DNA of 64,000 bases. Origin: Deferrisoma camini S3R1 (GTDB taxonomy: Bacteria > Desulfobacterota > Deferrisomatia > Deferrisomatales > Deferrisomataceae). Within the stretch, counting starts at the first letter, position 1. The number at the start of each line of letters is the position of its first letter. The stretch lies in assembly GCF_000526155.1 (NCBI RefSeq), contig NZ_JAFN01000001.1:1-64000 (forward strand), written 5' to 3'. The translations under genes were made by a program, and so were the position numbers. Under the pieces are notes generated by a model. That model worked only from the letters and a program-made list of their open reading frames with translations. It did no database searches and was not told where the DNA came from. Positions 1-8,045 of the stretch are shown piece by piece.

Positions 1-426
1 GTGGACCCGGCCGTGTTCATCGAGCGGCTGAGCCTGGACCCGCCGGTCGACGACGAGGACGAGGCCGACGCGGTCACCCTGATGACCCTGCACGGCGCCA
101 AGGGCCTGGAGTTCCCGGTGGTGTTCCTGGTGGGGATGGAGGAGGGGTTGCTGCCCCACCGACGGGATCCGGACGCGCCCCGGGCCGAGCTGGACGAGGA
201 GCGCCGGCTGTGCTACGTGGGCATGACCCGGGCCCGGGAGGTGCTCCACCTGTGCCACGCCAAGGCCCGACGGCGGCAGGGGGTGCTGCGGCCGGCCGTG
301 CCGAGCCGGTTCCTGGGAGAGATCCCGGCGAGCCTGACCGAGGGGCGCGAGCCCGAGCGGGACGAGGAGGAGGAGAAGGAGATGGCCAGGAGCTTCTTCT
401 CCGGGATCCGGGGGATGCTGGGATGA
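1..426 (+). CDS. uvrD: UvrD/PcrA-type DNA helicase, C-terminal part (5' truncated by window)
   Basis: This is the C-terminal 141 codons of a superfamily 1A 3'-5' DNA helicase, which unwinds DNA in repair or replication. Visible are motif V ([21 protein letters not shown], about residues 29-49) and motif VI ([10 protein letters not shown], about 74-83), whose arginine contacts ATP. The rest of the gene lies upstream of the window, so the first codon here is not necessarily the start. The tail after motif VI is short and acidic/basic, as in many UvrD/PcrA proteins. The stop overlaps the ATG of the next gene (ATGA), implying translational coupling. A Rep-like paralogue cannot be excluded from this fragment. 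Confidence 0.88.
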   Translation: MDPAVFIERLSLDPPVDDEDEADAVTLMTLHGAKGLEFPVVFLVGMEEGLLPHRRDPDAPRAELDEERRLCYVGMTRAREVLHLCHAKARRRQGVLRPAVPSRFLGEIPASLTEGREPERDEEEEKEMARSFFSGIRGMLG

Positions 427-1211
427 GACGGTGGAAGGCCGCCCTGGTGCAGATGGCGTTGGAGGAGGGCGCGGTGGACCGCAATCTCGACCACGCCCTG
501 GACCTGGCCGCCGGGGAGGGCGCCGACCTGGTGGTGTTCCCGGAGCTGTTCACCACGGGTTATGCCCTGGAGCGGGCGGTCGAGCTGGCCCGCCGGGGGC
601 CGGGCACCCTGGAGCGGCTCGGCCGGTGGGCCCGCTCAAGCGGGGTCCGGGTGGCCGGAACCCTGCTCCACCCCTGGGCCGGCGGCGTGGCCAACGCCGC
701 GTTCTTCGTGGAGGCCGACGGCCGGGTGCTCGACCTCTACCCCAAGGTCCACCGGTTCCGGCCCATGGACGAGCACCGATACCTGGAGGCGGGGACCTCG
801 CCCCGGGTGTGGGACACCTCCCTGGGCAGGCTGGCCGTGGCGGTCTGTTACGACCTGAGGTTTCCGGTGTTCTGCCACCGGCTGGCGTTGTCGGGAGCCG
901 TCGCCCTGGTGGTGCCGGCCGAGTGGCCCCGACCCCGCACCCGCCACTGGGAGGTTCTCCTGGAGGCCCGCGCGGTCGAGGGGGCCTGGTGGGTGCTGGG
1001 CGCGAACCGGGTGGGCCCGGGCCGGGACGCCCGGTTCGAGGGGGCGAGCCGGGTGCTGGACCCCTGGGGCCGGGTGGTGGCCTGCCTGGGAGACGAGGAG
1101 GGCACGGCCGCGGCCGAGGTGGATCCGGCCCTGTCGGCCGGGGCCCGCACCCGCATCCCGGTGTTCGAGGACCGGATCCCCGGCCTGGACGACCCCGCTC
1201 CCCTGCCTTGA
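423..1211 (+). CDS. Carbon-nitrogen hydrolase (nitrilase superfamily)
   Basis: A 262-residue cytoplasmic amidase-type enzyme. The Glu-Lys-Cys triad is visible: E41 in [10 protein letters not shown]108 in LYPKVHRF and C142 in VCYDLRFP. The length and the CYDLRFP box resemble omega-amidase/YafV-type members, which hydrolyse small amides such as 2-oxosuccinamate, but the substrate cannot be assigned. The ATG at 423 overlaps the helicase stop. It is probably co-transcribed with the helicase and separated from the tetR gene by a 144-bp spacer with its own promoter. Confidence 0.85.
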   Translation: MRRWKAALVQMALEEGAVDRNLDHALDLAAGEGADLVVFPELFTTGYALERAVELARRGPGTLERLGRWARSSGVRVAGTLLHPWAGGVANAAFFVEADGRVLDLYPKVHRFRPMDEHRYLEAGTSPRVWDTSLGRLAVAVCYDLRFPVFCHRLALSGAVALVVPAEWPRPRTRHWEVLLEARAVEGAWWVLGANRVGPGRDARFEGASRVLDPWGRVVACLGDEEGTAAAEVDPALSAGARTRIPVFEDRIPGLDDPAPLP

Positions 1212-1289
1212 TCCCCCTTCCTGTCGGCGAGCCGCGCCGGCTTCCGCCCGGGTCCGGCTCCCTCCCCTCCACCGACCCACAGGTTCTTC

Positions 1290-1318
1290 TTGACACGCTG
1301 TTTGCGGTCCGTTAGCGT
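1290..1318 (+). promoter_or_regulatory. Candidate sigma-70 promoter of the tetR gene
   Basis: A perfect -35 TTGACA at 1290-1295 is followed after 17 bp by TAGCGT at 1313-1318. Transcription would start about 1325, inside the palindrome at 1323-1338. Confidence 0.55.
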
Positions 1319-1322
1319 TCTG

Positions 1323-1338
1323 CCGAACGGCCGTTCGG
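1323..1338. promoter_or_regulatory. Perfect 16-bp palindrome, likely TetR-family operator
   Basis: CCGAACGGCCGTTCGG is a perfect inverted repeat 5 bp downstream of the -10 element and 17 bp upstream of the tetR start codon. The size and symmetry fit a TetR-family dimer site, so binding here would block its own promoter. Autoregulation is inferred from position. Confidence 0.6.
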
Positions 1339-1355
1339 TTGAGAAAGGGGTGAAT

Positions 1356-1958
1356 ATGGCGGAGAGAAGGCGGTTGCGGCCCGATCTTCGGCGGCAGCAG
1401 ATCCTGGAGGCTGCCGTCCGGATCTTTTACGAACAGGGGTATGAAGCGGCGAGCCTGCGGGACCTGGCCGAGCGGGTGGGGATCAACAAGGCCACCGTGT
1501 ACCACTATTTCGAGAGCAAGGAGGACATCCTCTACCACATCGTGGACCGGGTGGGGGGGGAGCTGCTTGAGGGCGTGCGCGAGGCGTTCGAGGCAGGAGG
1601 ACCGCCCCTGGAGATGCTCGAGCGGATGATCCGGTTCCAGATCGGGTACATGGAGCACCACGTCGAGGAGATCAAGGTGCTGGTCGAGGAGAAGAAGAGC
1701 CTCCGGCCCGACCTCTACAAACACGTCCGCCGGACCGAGGCCGAGATCCTGCGGCTGTACAAGGAGGTGCTGGAACGGTGCGTGCGGGCCGGCCGGGTGA
1801 GGCCCGTGCACATCACCACGGCGGCCTTCGGCATCCTGGGGCAGATCAACTGGTTCTATCACTGGTACCGGCCCGACGGGCCCCTCACCATCGGTCAGCT
1901 GGCCGACGAGGTGGTGGGGCAGCTGTTCCACGGGCTGCTGCCCCGGCAGACGGGGTGA
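1356..1958 (+). CDS. TetR/AcrR family transcriptional regulator
   Basis: A 200-residue one-component repressor. The N-terminal tri-helical DNA-binding domain is clear (RRQQILEAAVRIFYEQGYEA, then LRDLAERVGINKATVYHYFESKEDIL, about residues 14-63). The C-terminal ligand-binding part contains a TetR_C-like stretch. The ATG at 1356 is chosen over upstream codons because AAAGGGG lies 6 bp before it and the palindromic operator lies upstream. The ligand is unknown. Family members near acyl-CoA or oxidoreductase genes often respond to small organic acids. The PanE-like gene 45 bp downstream may be co-regulated. Confidence 0.87.
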   Translation: MAERRRLRPDLRRQQILEAAVRIFYEQGYEAASLRDLAERVGINKATVYHYFESKEDILYHIVDRVGGELLEGVREAFEAGGPPLEMLERMIRFQIGYMEHHVEEIKVLVEEKKSLRPDLYKHVRRTEAEILRLYKEVLERCVRAGRVRPVHITTAAFGILGQINWFYHWYRPDGPLTIGQLADEVVGQLFHGLLPRQTG

Positions 1959-2003
1959 GCCCGGGCCGCAAGACGCTGTCGTGCTTGAGGGAGGAGATCG
2001 TCC

Positions 2004-2978
2004 ATGAGAGTCGGGATCGTGGGAGCCGGCGTGCTCGGCTCCATCTTCGGAAGCCTGCTGAGCCAGAAGGGGTTCGACGTCACCCTGGTGGAGGTGCTTG
2101 AGGAGCGGGTGCGGCTGATCGAGCGGGAGGGGCTGTGGCTCCAGATGCCGGACGGGAGCCGCGTGCACACCCGGGTGGCGATCACCTCGGACCCGGCACG
2201 GGTGGGGGTGCAGGACGTGGTCATGGTGTGCGTGAAGGGGTACCACACCGCGTCGGCGATCCGGGGCGCCCTGCCCATGGTCGGGCCTGACACGGTGGTG
2301 CTGTCGGTGCAGAACGGCCTGGGCAACCTGGAGACCATCGCCGGGGTGGTGGGGCCCGATCGGGTCGTGGGAGGGATCACCGCCCACTCGGGCATGCCCG
2401 TGGGCATGAACGAGGTGCGCTACGTGGGCGGGCTGGGCCCGCTGCTGGTGATCGGACCCTACGACGGCGTGCGCAGGCCCGGGTTCGAGCGGCTCGTCGA
2501 GGCCCTGCGGAAGGCCGGGCTCGACGTGCACGACGTGGACGACATCAACCCGGTCATCTGGAAGAAGCTGATCGCCAACGTGGCCACCAACTGCGTGGCC
2601 GCCCTGACCGGGCTGCGGGGCGGCGAGGCCGTCAAGCACGAGCCCACGGTGAACCTGATCCGCGCCCTGGCCGGGGAGCTGGCCCAGGTGGCCCGGGCCA
2701 AGGGGATCGACTTCCCCGAGCTGGAGAACCCTGGGGAGTTCGCCCTGAAGGCCTTCGCGGGCACCAAGGACAACAAGGTGTCCATGCTCCAGGACGTGGA
2801 GGCCGGCCGGCCCACCGAGATCGGTAACCTGAACGAGGTGATCGTGCGGGAGGGGCAGCGGCTCGGGATCCCCACTCCGTACAACCAGGCCGTGACCTGG
2901 CTGGTGCGGGGCGTGGAGGAGCGCAACCGCCTGCGGATGGAGCGCATGGAGACCGAGGGGGCGGCCCGGAAGGCGTGA
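2004..2978 (+). CDS. panE: 2-dehydropantoate 2-reductase family protein (ApbA/PanE)
   Basis: 324 residues. The N-terminal Rossmann fold binds NADPH (GIVGAGVLGSIFG, residues 4-16), followed by the QNGLGN box (103-108). The C-terminal helical domain carries the catalytic-lysine region INPVIWKKLIANVATN (181-196) and the acidic EAGRPTEIGNLN segment. The family reduces ketopantoate to pantoate in CoA biosynthesis. Many organisms have paralogues acting on other 2-oxoacids, and no other pantothenate gene is here, so the substrate is only a family-level guess. The GGGAGGAG ribosome site fits the ATG. Confidence 0.84.
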   Translation: MRVGIVGAGVLGSIFGSLLSQKGFDVTLVEVLEERVRLIEREGLWLQMPDGSRVHTRVAITSDPARVGVQDVVMVCVKGYHTASAIRGALPMVGPDTVVLSVQNGLGNLETIAGVVGPDRVVGGITAHSGMPVGMNEVRYVGGLGPLLVIGPYDGVRRPGFERLVEALRKAGLDVHDVDDINPVIWKKLIANVATNCVAALTGLRGGEAVKHEPTVNLIRALAGELAQVARAKGIDFPELENPGEFALKAFAGTKDNKVSMLQDVEAGRPTEIGNLNEVIVREGQRLGIPTPYNQAVTWLVRGVEERNRLRMERMETEGAARKA

Positions 2979-2982
2979 GGTC

Positions 2983-3228
2983 GTGGAGATCCAGGTCGAG
3001 TGTTACGCGGGGTACCGCGGAGAGGAGCGGCCGGTCCGGTTTCGGATCGGCCGCCGTCGCGTGGAGGTCCGGCAGATCCTGGACCGGTGGTGGGGCCCGG
3101 ACCACCGGTACTTCAAGGTTCGGGGAGAGGACGGGGCGGTGTACATCCTGCGCCTGGACCTGGAGACCGGCGGCTGGGAGCTGACGCTGTACGACCGCCG
3201 CGTTGACGGACCCGGAGGCCGGCGGTAG
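2983..3228 (+). CDS. Small hypothetical protein (81 aa)
   Basis: I do not recognise this family. The protein has no signal peptide or membrane segment and alternates short basic and aromatic stretches (RRVEVRQILDRWWG, HRYFKV, VYILRLDLETGGWELTLYD), suggesting a small beta-barrel or beta-sheet fold. It starts at a GTG 4 bp after the panE-like stop and is probably co-translated with it. The third-codon-position GC bias matches a real gene. Confidence 0.6.
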   Translation: MEIQVECYAGYRGEERPVRFRIGRRRVEVRQILDRWWGPDHRYFKVRGEDGAVYILRLDLETGGWELTLYDRRVDGPGGRR

Positions 3229-3299
3229 GGTGCCGGCGATGCCGAGTCGCGTTCCAACCGAGAGCCGTCCAGCCGCCCAGCCGGCCGAAGGCCCCAGGC

Positions 3300-3352
3300 C
3301 GACGACCAACGACCAACGACTGACGACCAACGACCGAAGTTACTGGGAAGGG
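3300..3352 (+). repeat. Intergenic leader module (GACCAACGACC...TTACTGGGAAGG)
   Basis: A run of GACCAACGAC-like words ends in CGACCGAAGTTACTGGGAAGG, whose last bases form the Shine-Dalgarno of the cyclase gene starting at 3359. Near-copies lie at 8616-8650 (- strand), 27266-27300 (- strand) and 55484-55502. Confidence 0.7.
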
Positions 3353-3358
3353 GGTGCC

Positions 3359-4402
3359 ATGGACCCGTGCGCTGAGGCCCGGATTCTCGACAGCCTGGGT
3401 TGGGGGGTGCTGGTGGTGGGGCGCTGGAGCCGGGTGATCCTGGCGTTCAACCGGCGCATGGAGGAGATCTCGGGCATCCCCAGGGCCGAGGCGGTGGGCC
3501 GGCCCGTGGCCGAGGTGTTCGGCCACCTGCGGGGGCTGGACCTGGAGTCCCTGGATGCCGAGATCCAGGCCACCGGCGGGTTCGAGGCCCGGTCGGTGCG
3601 CCTGGAGCGGCCCGGGGGCGAGGTGGTGTACCGGCACCTGCGGGGCGACGTGCTCGACGGGGGGCAGGCCGGGGAGCCCGCCGTGGTCGTGAGCGTGCAG
3701 GACGTGACCGAGCGGGAGTTCCTGCGGTGGTCCCTCACCCGGTACCTGTCCCGGGAGGTGGTGGACCTGGTCCTGGGCCGGGGGCGGGAGGGGCCGATCG
3801 AGGGCCGGGAGCTGGATGCGGCCGTGCTGGTGGCCGACATGAGGGGGTTCACGGGCACGGCCGAGGGGCTCACCCCGGGGGAGCTGTTCGAGACCCTGAA
3901 CGCCTACCTGGGCCCCATGGTGGAGGCCGTGACCCGGAACCGCGGCATGATCGACAAGTTCGTGGGCGACGGGTTCATGGCGGTGTTCGGGCTGGGCGCG
4001 GCCGTCGAGGGAGACGAGGCCACCCAGGCCCTTCGCGCCGCCCTGGAGCTGCGGAGCCGGGTGGACGAGGTGAGCCGTCGCCGGGGGGAGCAGGGGCTGC
4101 CCACGCTGGGGCTCGGGTTCGGGGTCCACTGGGGGCCGGCCCTGGCCGGAACGGTGGGCAGCGACCTGCGGATGGAGTACACCCTGGTCGGCGACACGGT
4201 GAACGTGGCCCACCGTATCCAGGCCCTGGCCGAGCCCGGCGAGATCCTGGTGACCCGGGCCGCCGCCCGGGCCGCGGCCTCGGGGTTCCGGTGGGGCGAG
4301 ACCCGGTGGGTGCGGGTACGGGGGCGCAAGGCCCCCGTGAAGGTCGCCGCCCTCCTCGGGGAGGAGGGCGGCGGGGCGGGAGGCCAATGTGGCGTTCCGT
4401 AA
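3359..4402 (+). CDS. PAS domain-containing class III adenylate/guanylate cyclase
   Basis: 347 residues with no membrane segment. An N-terminal PAS domain (about 8-120) precedes a class III nucleotide cyclase domain (about 150-330). Visible catalytic features are the metal-binding Asp in VADMRGFT (D160), the second Asp in FVGDGFMAVFG (D204), and YTLVGDTVNVAHR with the substrate-site Asp and the transition-state Asn/Arg (N282, R286). The Lys before FVGDG and the Asp of VGDT favour ATP, so cAMP is the likely product. The PAS domain is the presumed signal input. The ATG at 3359 follows GGGAAGGGGG supplied by a dispersed repeat. Confidence 0.87.
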   Translation: MDPCAEARILDSLGWGVLVVGRWSRVILAFNRRMEEISGIPRAEAVGRPVAEVFGHLRGLDLESLDAEIQATGGFEARSVRLERPGGEVVYRHLRGDVLDGGQAGEPAVVVSVQDVTEREFLRWSLTRYLSREVVDLVLGRGREGPIEGRELDAAVLVADMRGFTGTAEGLTPGELFETLNAYLGPMVEAVTRNRGMIDKFVGDGFMAVFGLGAAVEGDEATQALRAALELRSRVDEVSRRRGEQGLPTLGLGFGVHWGPALAGTVGSDLRMEYTLVGDTVNVAHRIQALAEPGEILVTRAAARAAASGFRWGETRWVRVRGRKAPVKVAALLGEEGGGAGGQCGVP

Positions 4403-4422
4403 GGCCGGATATCGCGTCAGGG

Positions 4423-4544
4423 GGTGAATCCGGGGCCTCCCCCTCCGCTGAACGCCCTCGCGGGGGCCGCCACGGTTCGGTCCGCTGCACCGGGCGGCCC
4501 CGGCTGCTCGGGCGTCGCGCTCCGGCGAAGGCCCCAGATTCACC
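4423..4544. repeat. Intergenic element bounded by 16-bp inverted repeats
   Basis: GGTGAATCCGGGGCCT (4423-4438) and its near-perfect reverse complement (4529-4544, one mismatch) enclose 90 bp of GC-rich DNA. It fills the gap between the convergent cyclase and cysK genes. It could be a small MITE-like element, or a large bidirectional terminator hairpin. Confidence 0.5.
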
Positions 4545-4581
4545 CGAGATGGGCGCTAAACCTTGTTGCGGAACACGGGGC

Positions 4582-5514
4582 CTAGATCTGGAACAGCGGG
4601 GTAGAGAGGTAGCGCTCGCCGCTGTCGGGCAGCACCACCACGACCAGCTTGCCCTCGTTCTCCGGCCGGCCGGCGACCTTCAGGGCCGCGGCCACGGCCG
4701 CCCCGCTGGAGATCCCGGAGATGATCCCCTCCTCCCGGGCCAGGCGCCGCGCGGTCTCGAACGCCTCGTCGTCCGTGACCTGGACCACCTCGTCCACCAC
4801 CGACATATCGAGCACGTCCGGCTTGAACCCGGCCCCGATGCCCTGGATCTTGTGCGGCCCCGGCACCCCGCCCGAGAGCACGGGGGAGGCCGCCGGCTCC
4901 ACGGCCACCGAATGGATGGCCTTGCCCTTCTCCTGCTTGATGTACCGGCTCACCCCGGTGATGGTGCCCCCGGTGCCCACCCCCGACACCAGGATGTCGA
5001 TCTTGCCCTCGGTGTCGTTCCAGATCTCCGGGCCGGTGGTCTTGAAGTGGATCTCCGGGTTGGCCGGGTTCTTGAACTGGTTGGGCATGAAGTAGCGGTT
5101 CGGGTCCGAGTCCACGATCTCCTGGGCCTTTCGGATCGCCCCTCCCATGCCCTCGCTGCCGGGGGTCAGCACGAGCTCGGCGCCGAACGCGGCGAGCATC
5201 TTGCGTCGCTCCATGCTCATGGTCTCGGGCATGGTCAGGATCAGCCGGTACCCCCGGGCGGCGCACACGTAGGAGAGGGCGATGCCGGTGTTCCCGCTGG
5301 TGGGCTCCACCACGGTCACGCCGGGTTTCACGAGCCCCTTCTGCTCGGCGTCCCAGATCATCGAGGCCCCGATCCGGCACTTGACCGAGTAGGCGGGGTT
5401 CCTTCCCTCCACCTTGGCCGCCACCGTGGCCTTCAGGCCCTGGGTCAGACGGTTCAACCGGATGAGGGGGGTGTTTCCGATGCTCAGGCTGTTGTCCTCG
5501 AAGATGCGGGCCAT
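4582..5514 (-). CDS. cysK: Cysteine synthase A (O-acetylserine sulfhydrylase)
   Basis: A 310-residue, full-length PLP enzyme that makes cysteine from O-acetylserine and sulfide. The PLP lysine is K45 in [15 protein letters not shown], the substrate loop is [10 protein letters not shown], and the phosphate-binding region [14 protein letters not shown] is present. The C-terminus ([14 protein letters not shown]) has the usual CysK ending. The ATG at 5514 has GGAGGAG 5 bp upstream. It is transcribed alone, with a promoter-like pair and a leader hairpin upstream. Confidence 0.95.
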   Translation of the reverse strand: MARIFEDNSLSIGNTPLIRLNRLTQGLKATVAAKVEGRNPAYSVKCRIGASMIWDAEQKGLVKPGVTVVEPTSGNTGIALSYVCAARGYRLILTMPETMSMERRKMLAAFGAELVLTPGSEGMGGAIRKAQEIVDSDPNRYFMPNQFKNPANPEIHFKTTGPEIWNDTEGKIDILVSGVGTGGTITGVSRYIKQEKGKAIHSVAVEPAASPVLSGGVPGPHKIQGIGAGFKPDVLDMSVVDEVVQVTDDEAFETARRLAREEGIISGISSGAAVAAALKVAGRPENEGKLVVVVLPDSGERYLSTPLFQI

Positions 5515-5547
5515 GGGACTCCTCCGGGTAGAAGTTGGGTCGGCGTT

Positions 5548-5577
5548 GCGCCCGCGAGGGTAGCACCCCCCGGGCGC
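5548..5577 (-). promoter_or_regulatory. Leader hairpin upstream of cysK
   Basis: GCGCCCG and CGGGCGC form a 7-bp GC stem around a 16-nt loop between the candidate promoter and the cysK ribosome site. A role in cysK expression is only inferred. Confidence 0.3.
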
Positions 5578-5588
5578 GATGCAAGGGC

Positions 5589-5617
5589 AGCTTACACCAA
5601 CCCACTCAATCGATCAA
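5589..5617 (-). promoter_or_regulatory. Candidate cysK promoter
   Basis: On the minus strand, TTGATC (5617-5612), 17 bp, then TAAGCT (5594-5589). It is the only reasonable pair in the 118-bp spacer. Confidence 0.4.
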
Positions 5618-5632
5618 GAATATGGACATTGG

Positions 5633-7135
5633 CTAGAAGAAAGTTTCGAAAGAAAGAGGGTTTTCCCGGGTCACCCGGATTGCGGCGCGTCCGGGCAGGG
5701 GGCATTTGGTCTCGCAGATCCCGCACCCCACGCACCGTTTCTCCTCCACCCGGGGCAGCTTGAGCCCCGGTCGGGCCGGATCCGGGTCGAACACGATCGC
5801 CTTGGGCTGGGTGGGGCAGTGCTCCTCGCACACGAGGCAGTTGCGGCCGGACCGCCACGGCAGGCACCGGTTGCGGTCGAACACGGCCAGGCCGATGACC
5901 CACCGCTCCTTCTCCCCCTCGGCCAGGTACCCGATCGCGCCGGTGGGGCAGACCTGGCCGCACAGCCGGCAGTGGTACTCGCAGTACCCCAGACGGGGAA
6001 CGAGCCGGGGGGTCCACATCCCCCCCAGGCCGGCCTCCAGCAGGGCCGGGTGCAGGGCGTTGCGGGGGCACACCCGCATGCAGGCCCCGCACCGGATGCA
6101 TCGTTTCCGGAACTCGTCCTCGGCCTTGGCGCCGGGGGGCCGCAGGAAGTACGCCCCGGTCTCCGCCTCCGCGGCGCGGATCCGAGGGAAGAGCCCGGCT
6201 GCGAGCCCGAACCCGGCGGCCGCCACCACGGCCCGCCGGTGCCGGCGGGGCACCGGGGAGGAGGGCCGGACAGGCCCGGATCGGCGCGCGGCCCGGGGGC
6301 ACACCGAGGCGCAGGAGCCGCACTGGATGCACACCCCAGGCTCCGCCGGATCGGCGGCCGAGGCCCCGGTGGGGCAGGCGGTCCCGCAGGCGGAGCACGG
6401 CCCGCAGTCGGGGGCCCGCGACCGGCCGAACGGGCCGATCCGGGCCAGGAGGCCGAGGAGGGCCCCCAGGGGGCACAGGTGGGCGCACCAGAATCGGGGG
6501 GCCAAGAGCTCCAGCGCGAGCACGGCCCCGAACCCGACCGCGGTGAGCCCGGCCATCAGGAACCGGGGGCGTCCGAAGGCGAGGACCGGGTCGAGCCACC
6601 GGTACAGGAGATCGGCCGCGTCCGGAGAGGCCCGATCCGCGACCGCGACGAGCCCCTTCAGACCCGCGTCGAGCCAGGGGTGGAACGCGAGGGTCAGGGA
6701 ACGGAGCAGGAGGCTCAGGGGATCGAACAGGCCCAGCAGCGGCAGGCCCGCCGCGGCCGCGGCGACGAGCCCCACCAGCACGGCCGGGGCCAGGGCCGCA
6801 GGCGCCCGCCGGAGGCGCCGCCCAGGCCCGACGACCCGCCGCAGGCCGGCTCCGGCCCCGTCCAGCACCGTGCCCATGGGGCACATCCAGCCGCAGAAGA
6901 ACCGGCCCAGGAACACCGTGGCCGCGGCCAGCACCAGCGCCCCCAGCCACCGGGGATCGAGCGCCTCTCGACCCACGGCCAGAGCCTCGGCCACGAAGGC
7001 CAGGGGATCGAGCCGGAACACCAGATGCACCGGCCAATCCAGCAGATCTTGCCCCCGGTAGGCGGTCCGGGCGAACAGGGCCAGGAACCCCAGGAACAGC
7101 AGCAGCTGAACCGTGCGGCGCGGTCGAACCCTCAC
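5633..7135 (-). CDS. NapH/NapG-like polyferredoxin fusion, membrane-bound
   Basis: 500 residues. The N-terminal half is NapH/NosR-like, with several membrane helices and two CxxxCP loops (C81/C85 and C217/C221), then two 4Fe-4S clusters (C244-C254, C269-C279). A second basic/hydrophobic stretch (about 298-322, RRHRRAVVAAAGFG) resembles a signal anchor. It leads into a NapG-like ferredoxin with four further clusters (346-356, 385-396, 424-440, 468-478). In Nap/Nos systems the two are separate quinol-side electron carriers; here they are fused. No napA or nosZ is nearby, so the acceptor is unknown. The GTG start overlaps the DUF362 stop (GTGA). Confidence 0.82.
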   Translation of the reverse strand: MRVRPRRTVQLLLFLGFLALFARTAYRGQDLLDWPVHLVFRLDPLAFVAEALAVGREALDPRWLGALVLAAATVFLGRFFCGWMCPMGTVLDGAGAGLRRVVGPGRRLRRAPAALAPAVLVGLVAAAAAGLPLLGLFDPLSLLLRSLTLAFHPWLDAGLKGLVAVADRASPDAADLLYRWLDPVLAFGRPRFLMAGLTAVGFGAVLALELLAPRFWCAHLCPLGALLGLLARIGPFGRSRAPDCGPCSACGTACPTGASAADPAEPGVCIQCGSCASVCPRAARRSGPVRPSSPVPRRHRRAVVAAAGFGLAAGLFPRIRAAEAETGAYFLRPPGAKAEDEFRKRCIRCGACMRVCPRNALHPALLEAGLGGMWTPRLVPRLGYCEYHCRLCGQVCPTGAIGYLAEGEKERWVIGLAVFDRNRCLPWRSGRNCLVCEEHCPTQPKAIVFDPDPARPGLKLPRVEEKRCVGCGICETKCPLPGRAAIRVTRENPLSFETFF

Positions 7136-8040
7136 CGGACCGGAACCCTCCCCAGGTCGGCCACGCCCAGGCCCCGCTCGTGGGCCCGCCGGATGTAGCC
7201 CACCTCCATGGGGTCCACCCCGAACACCCGGGCGCCCCAGGCGTCGGCGGCCACCACGTCGGTCGTGGCGGCCAGCCGGTTCGCCACCCGCACCCCCTCG
7301 GTGCCCCCGCCCTGGGGTCCGTTGCGGGTGAGGATCCGGGTCGCGTCCACCACCACCAGGTGGGAGCGCACCGCAAGGTTCAGATCCACCAGGCTCTCGG
7401 CGATGTCCCAGTGGATCCGGCCCCGGTTGCCCCCCATGACGCCCATGAGGTTCTTCATGGCCAGGGTGACCCCGGTCAGGCCGTGGTGCTTCACCACCGG
7501 GCAGTTGATCAAGACGTCCGCCGTGAGGGCCGGCCGGTACAGGGGCCACCGGGTCAGTTTGCGCGCGCCGGCGATGGCCACCACCACGAACCGGTCGTCG
7601 CGCACGTACTCCAACCGGACCCGGTCGTCGCCCAGCGCCTCCACCGCCGCCCGGATGCCGCTGCGCTCGTAGGAGCGTCGGGCGTCGTTGCAGGTGCGGT
7701 CGAAAACCCGGACCGACCGGGCGCCGGCCCGGCGGGCCAGTCGGGCCAGCTCCGCCACCACGGCCGGGTGGGTGTTGGCCGCCTCCTCGGGGGTGCGGTC
7801 CCATCCGATGTTGGGCTTGACCACCACCCGGTCGCCGGGCCGCACGAACGCGGCCATGCCCCCCAGTTTCCCCACCGCCGTGCGCACCAGGGCCGCCGGG
7901 TCTTCGCCCCGGACCTCGGCCAGGGGCCGGGGCACGGGCGCGGCCCGGGCCGGGCGGGTCAGGGGCAGGGGGAGCCAGGGAGCCAGGGCTGCCGCCCGCA
8001 GCCCGAGCCCGAGGAACCGGCGGCGCGAGAGCGGGATCAT
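7132..8040 (-). CDS. DUF362 domain-containing protein, Tat-exported
   Basis: About 302 residues. The N-terminus carries a twin-arginine signal (SRRRFLGLGLRAAALAPWLP), so the protein should be exported folded. The body is DUF362 (GDRVVVKPNIGWDRTPEEAANTHP, INCPVVKHHGLTGVTLAMKNLMG, about residues 65-250). DUF362 proteins often accompany ferredoxins and cofactor-bearing enzymes, but their reaction is not established. It lies between a periplasmic binding protein (5 bp upstream) and the polyferredoxin (GTGA overlap), suggesting one periplasmic redox unit. Confidence 0.83.
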   Translation of the reverse strand: MIPLSRRRFLGLGLRAAALAPWLPLPLTRPARAAPVPRPLAEVRGEDPAALVRTAVGKLGGMAAFVRPGDRVVVKPNIGWDRTPEEAANTHPAVVAELARLARRAGARSVRVFDRTCNDARRSYERSGIRAAVEALGDDRVRLEYVRDDRFVVVAIAGARKLTRWPLYRPALTADVLINCPVVKHHGLTGVTLAMKNLMGVMGGNRGRIHWDIAESLVDLNLAVRSHLVVVDATRILTRNGPQGGGTEGVRVANRLAATTDVVAADAWGARVFGVDPMEVGYIRRAHERGLGVADLGRVPVR

Positions 8041-8045
8041 GGCGG

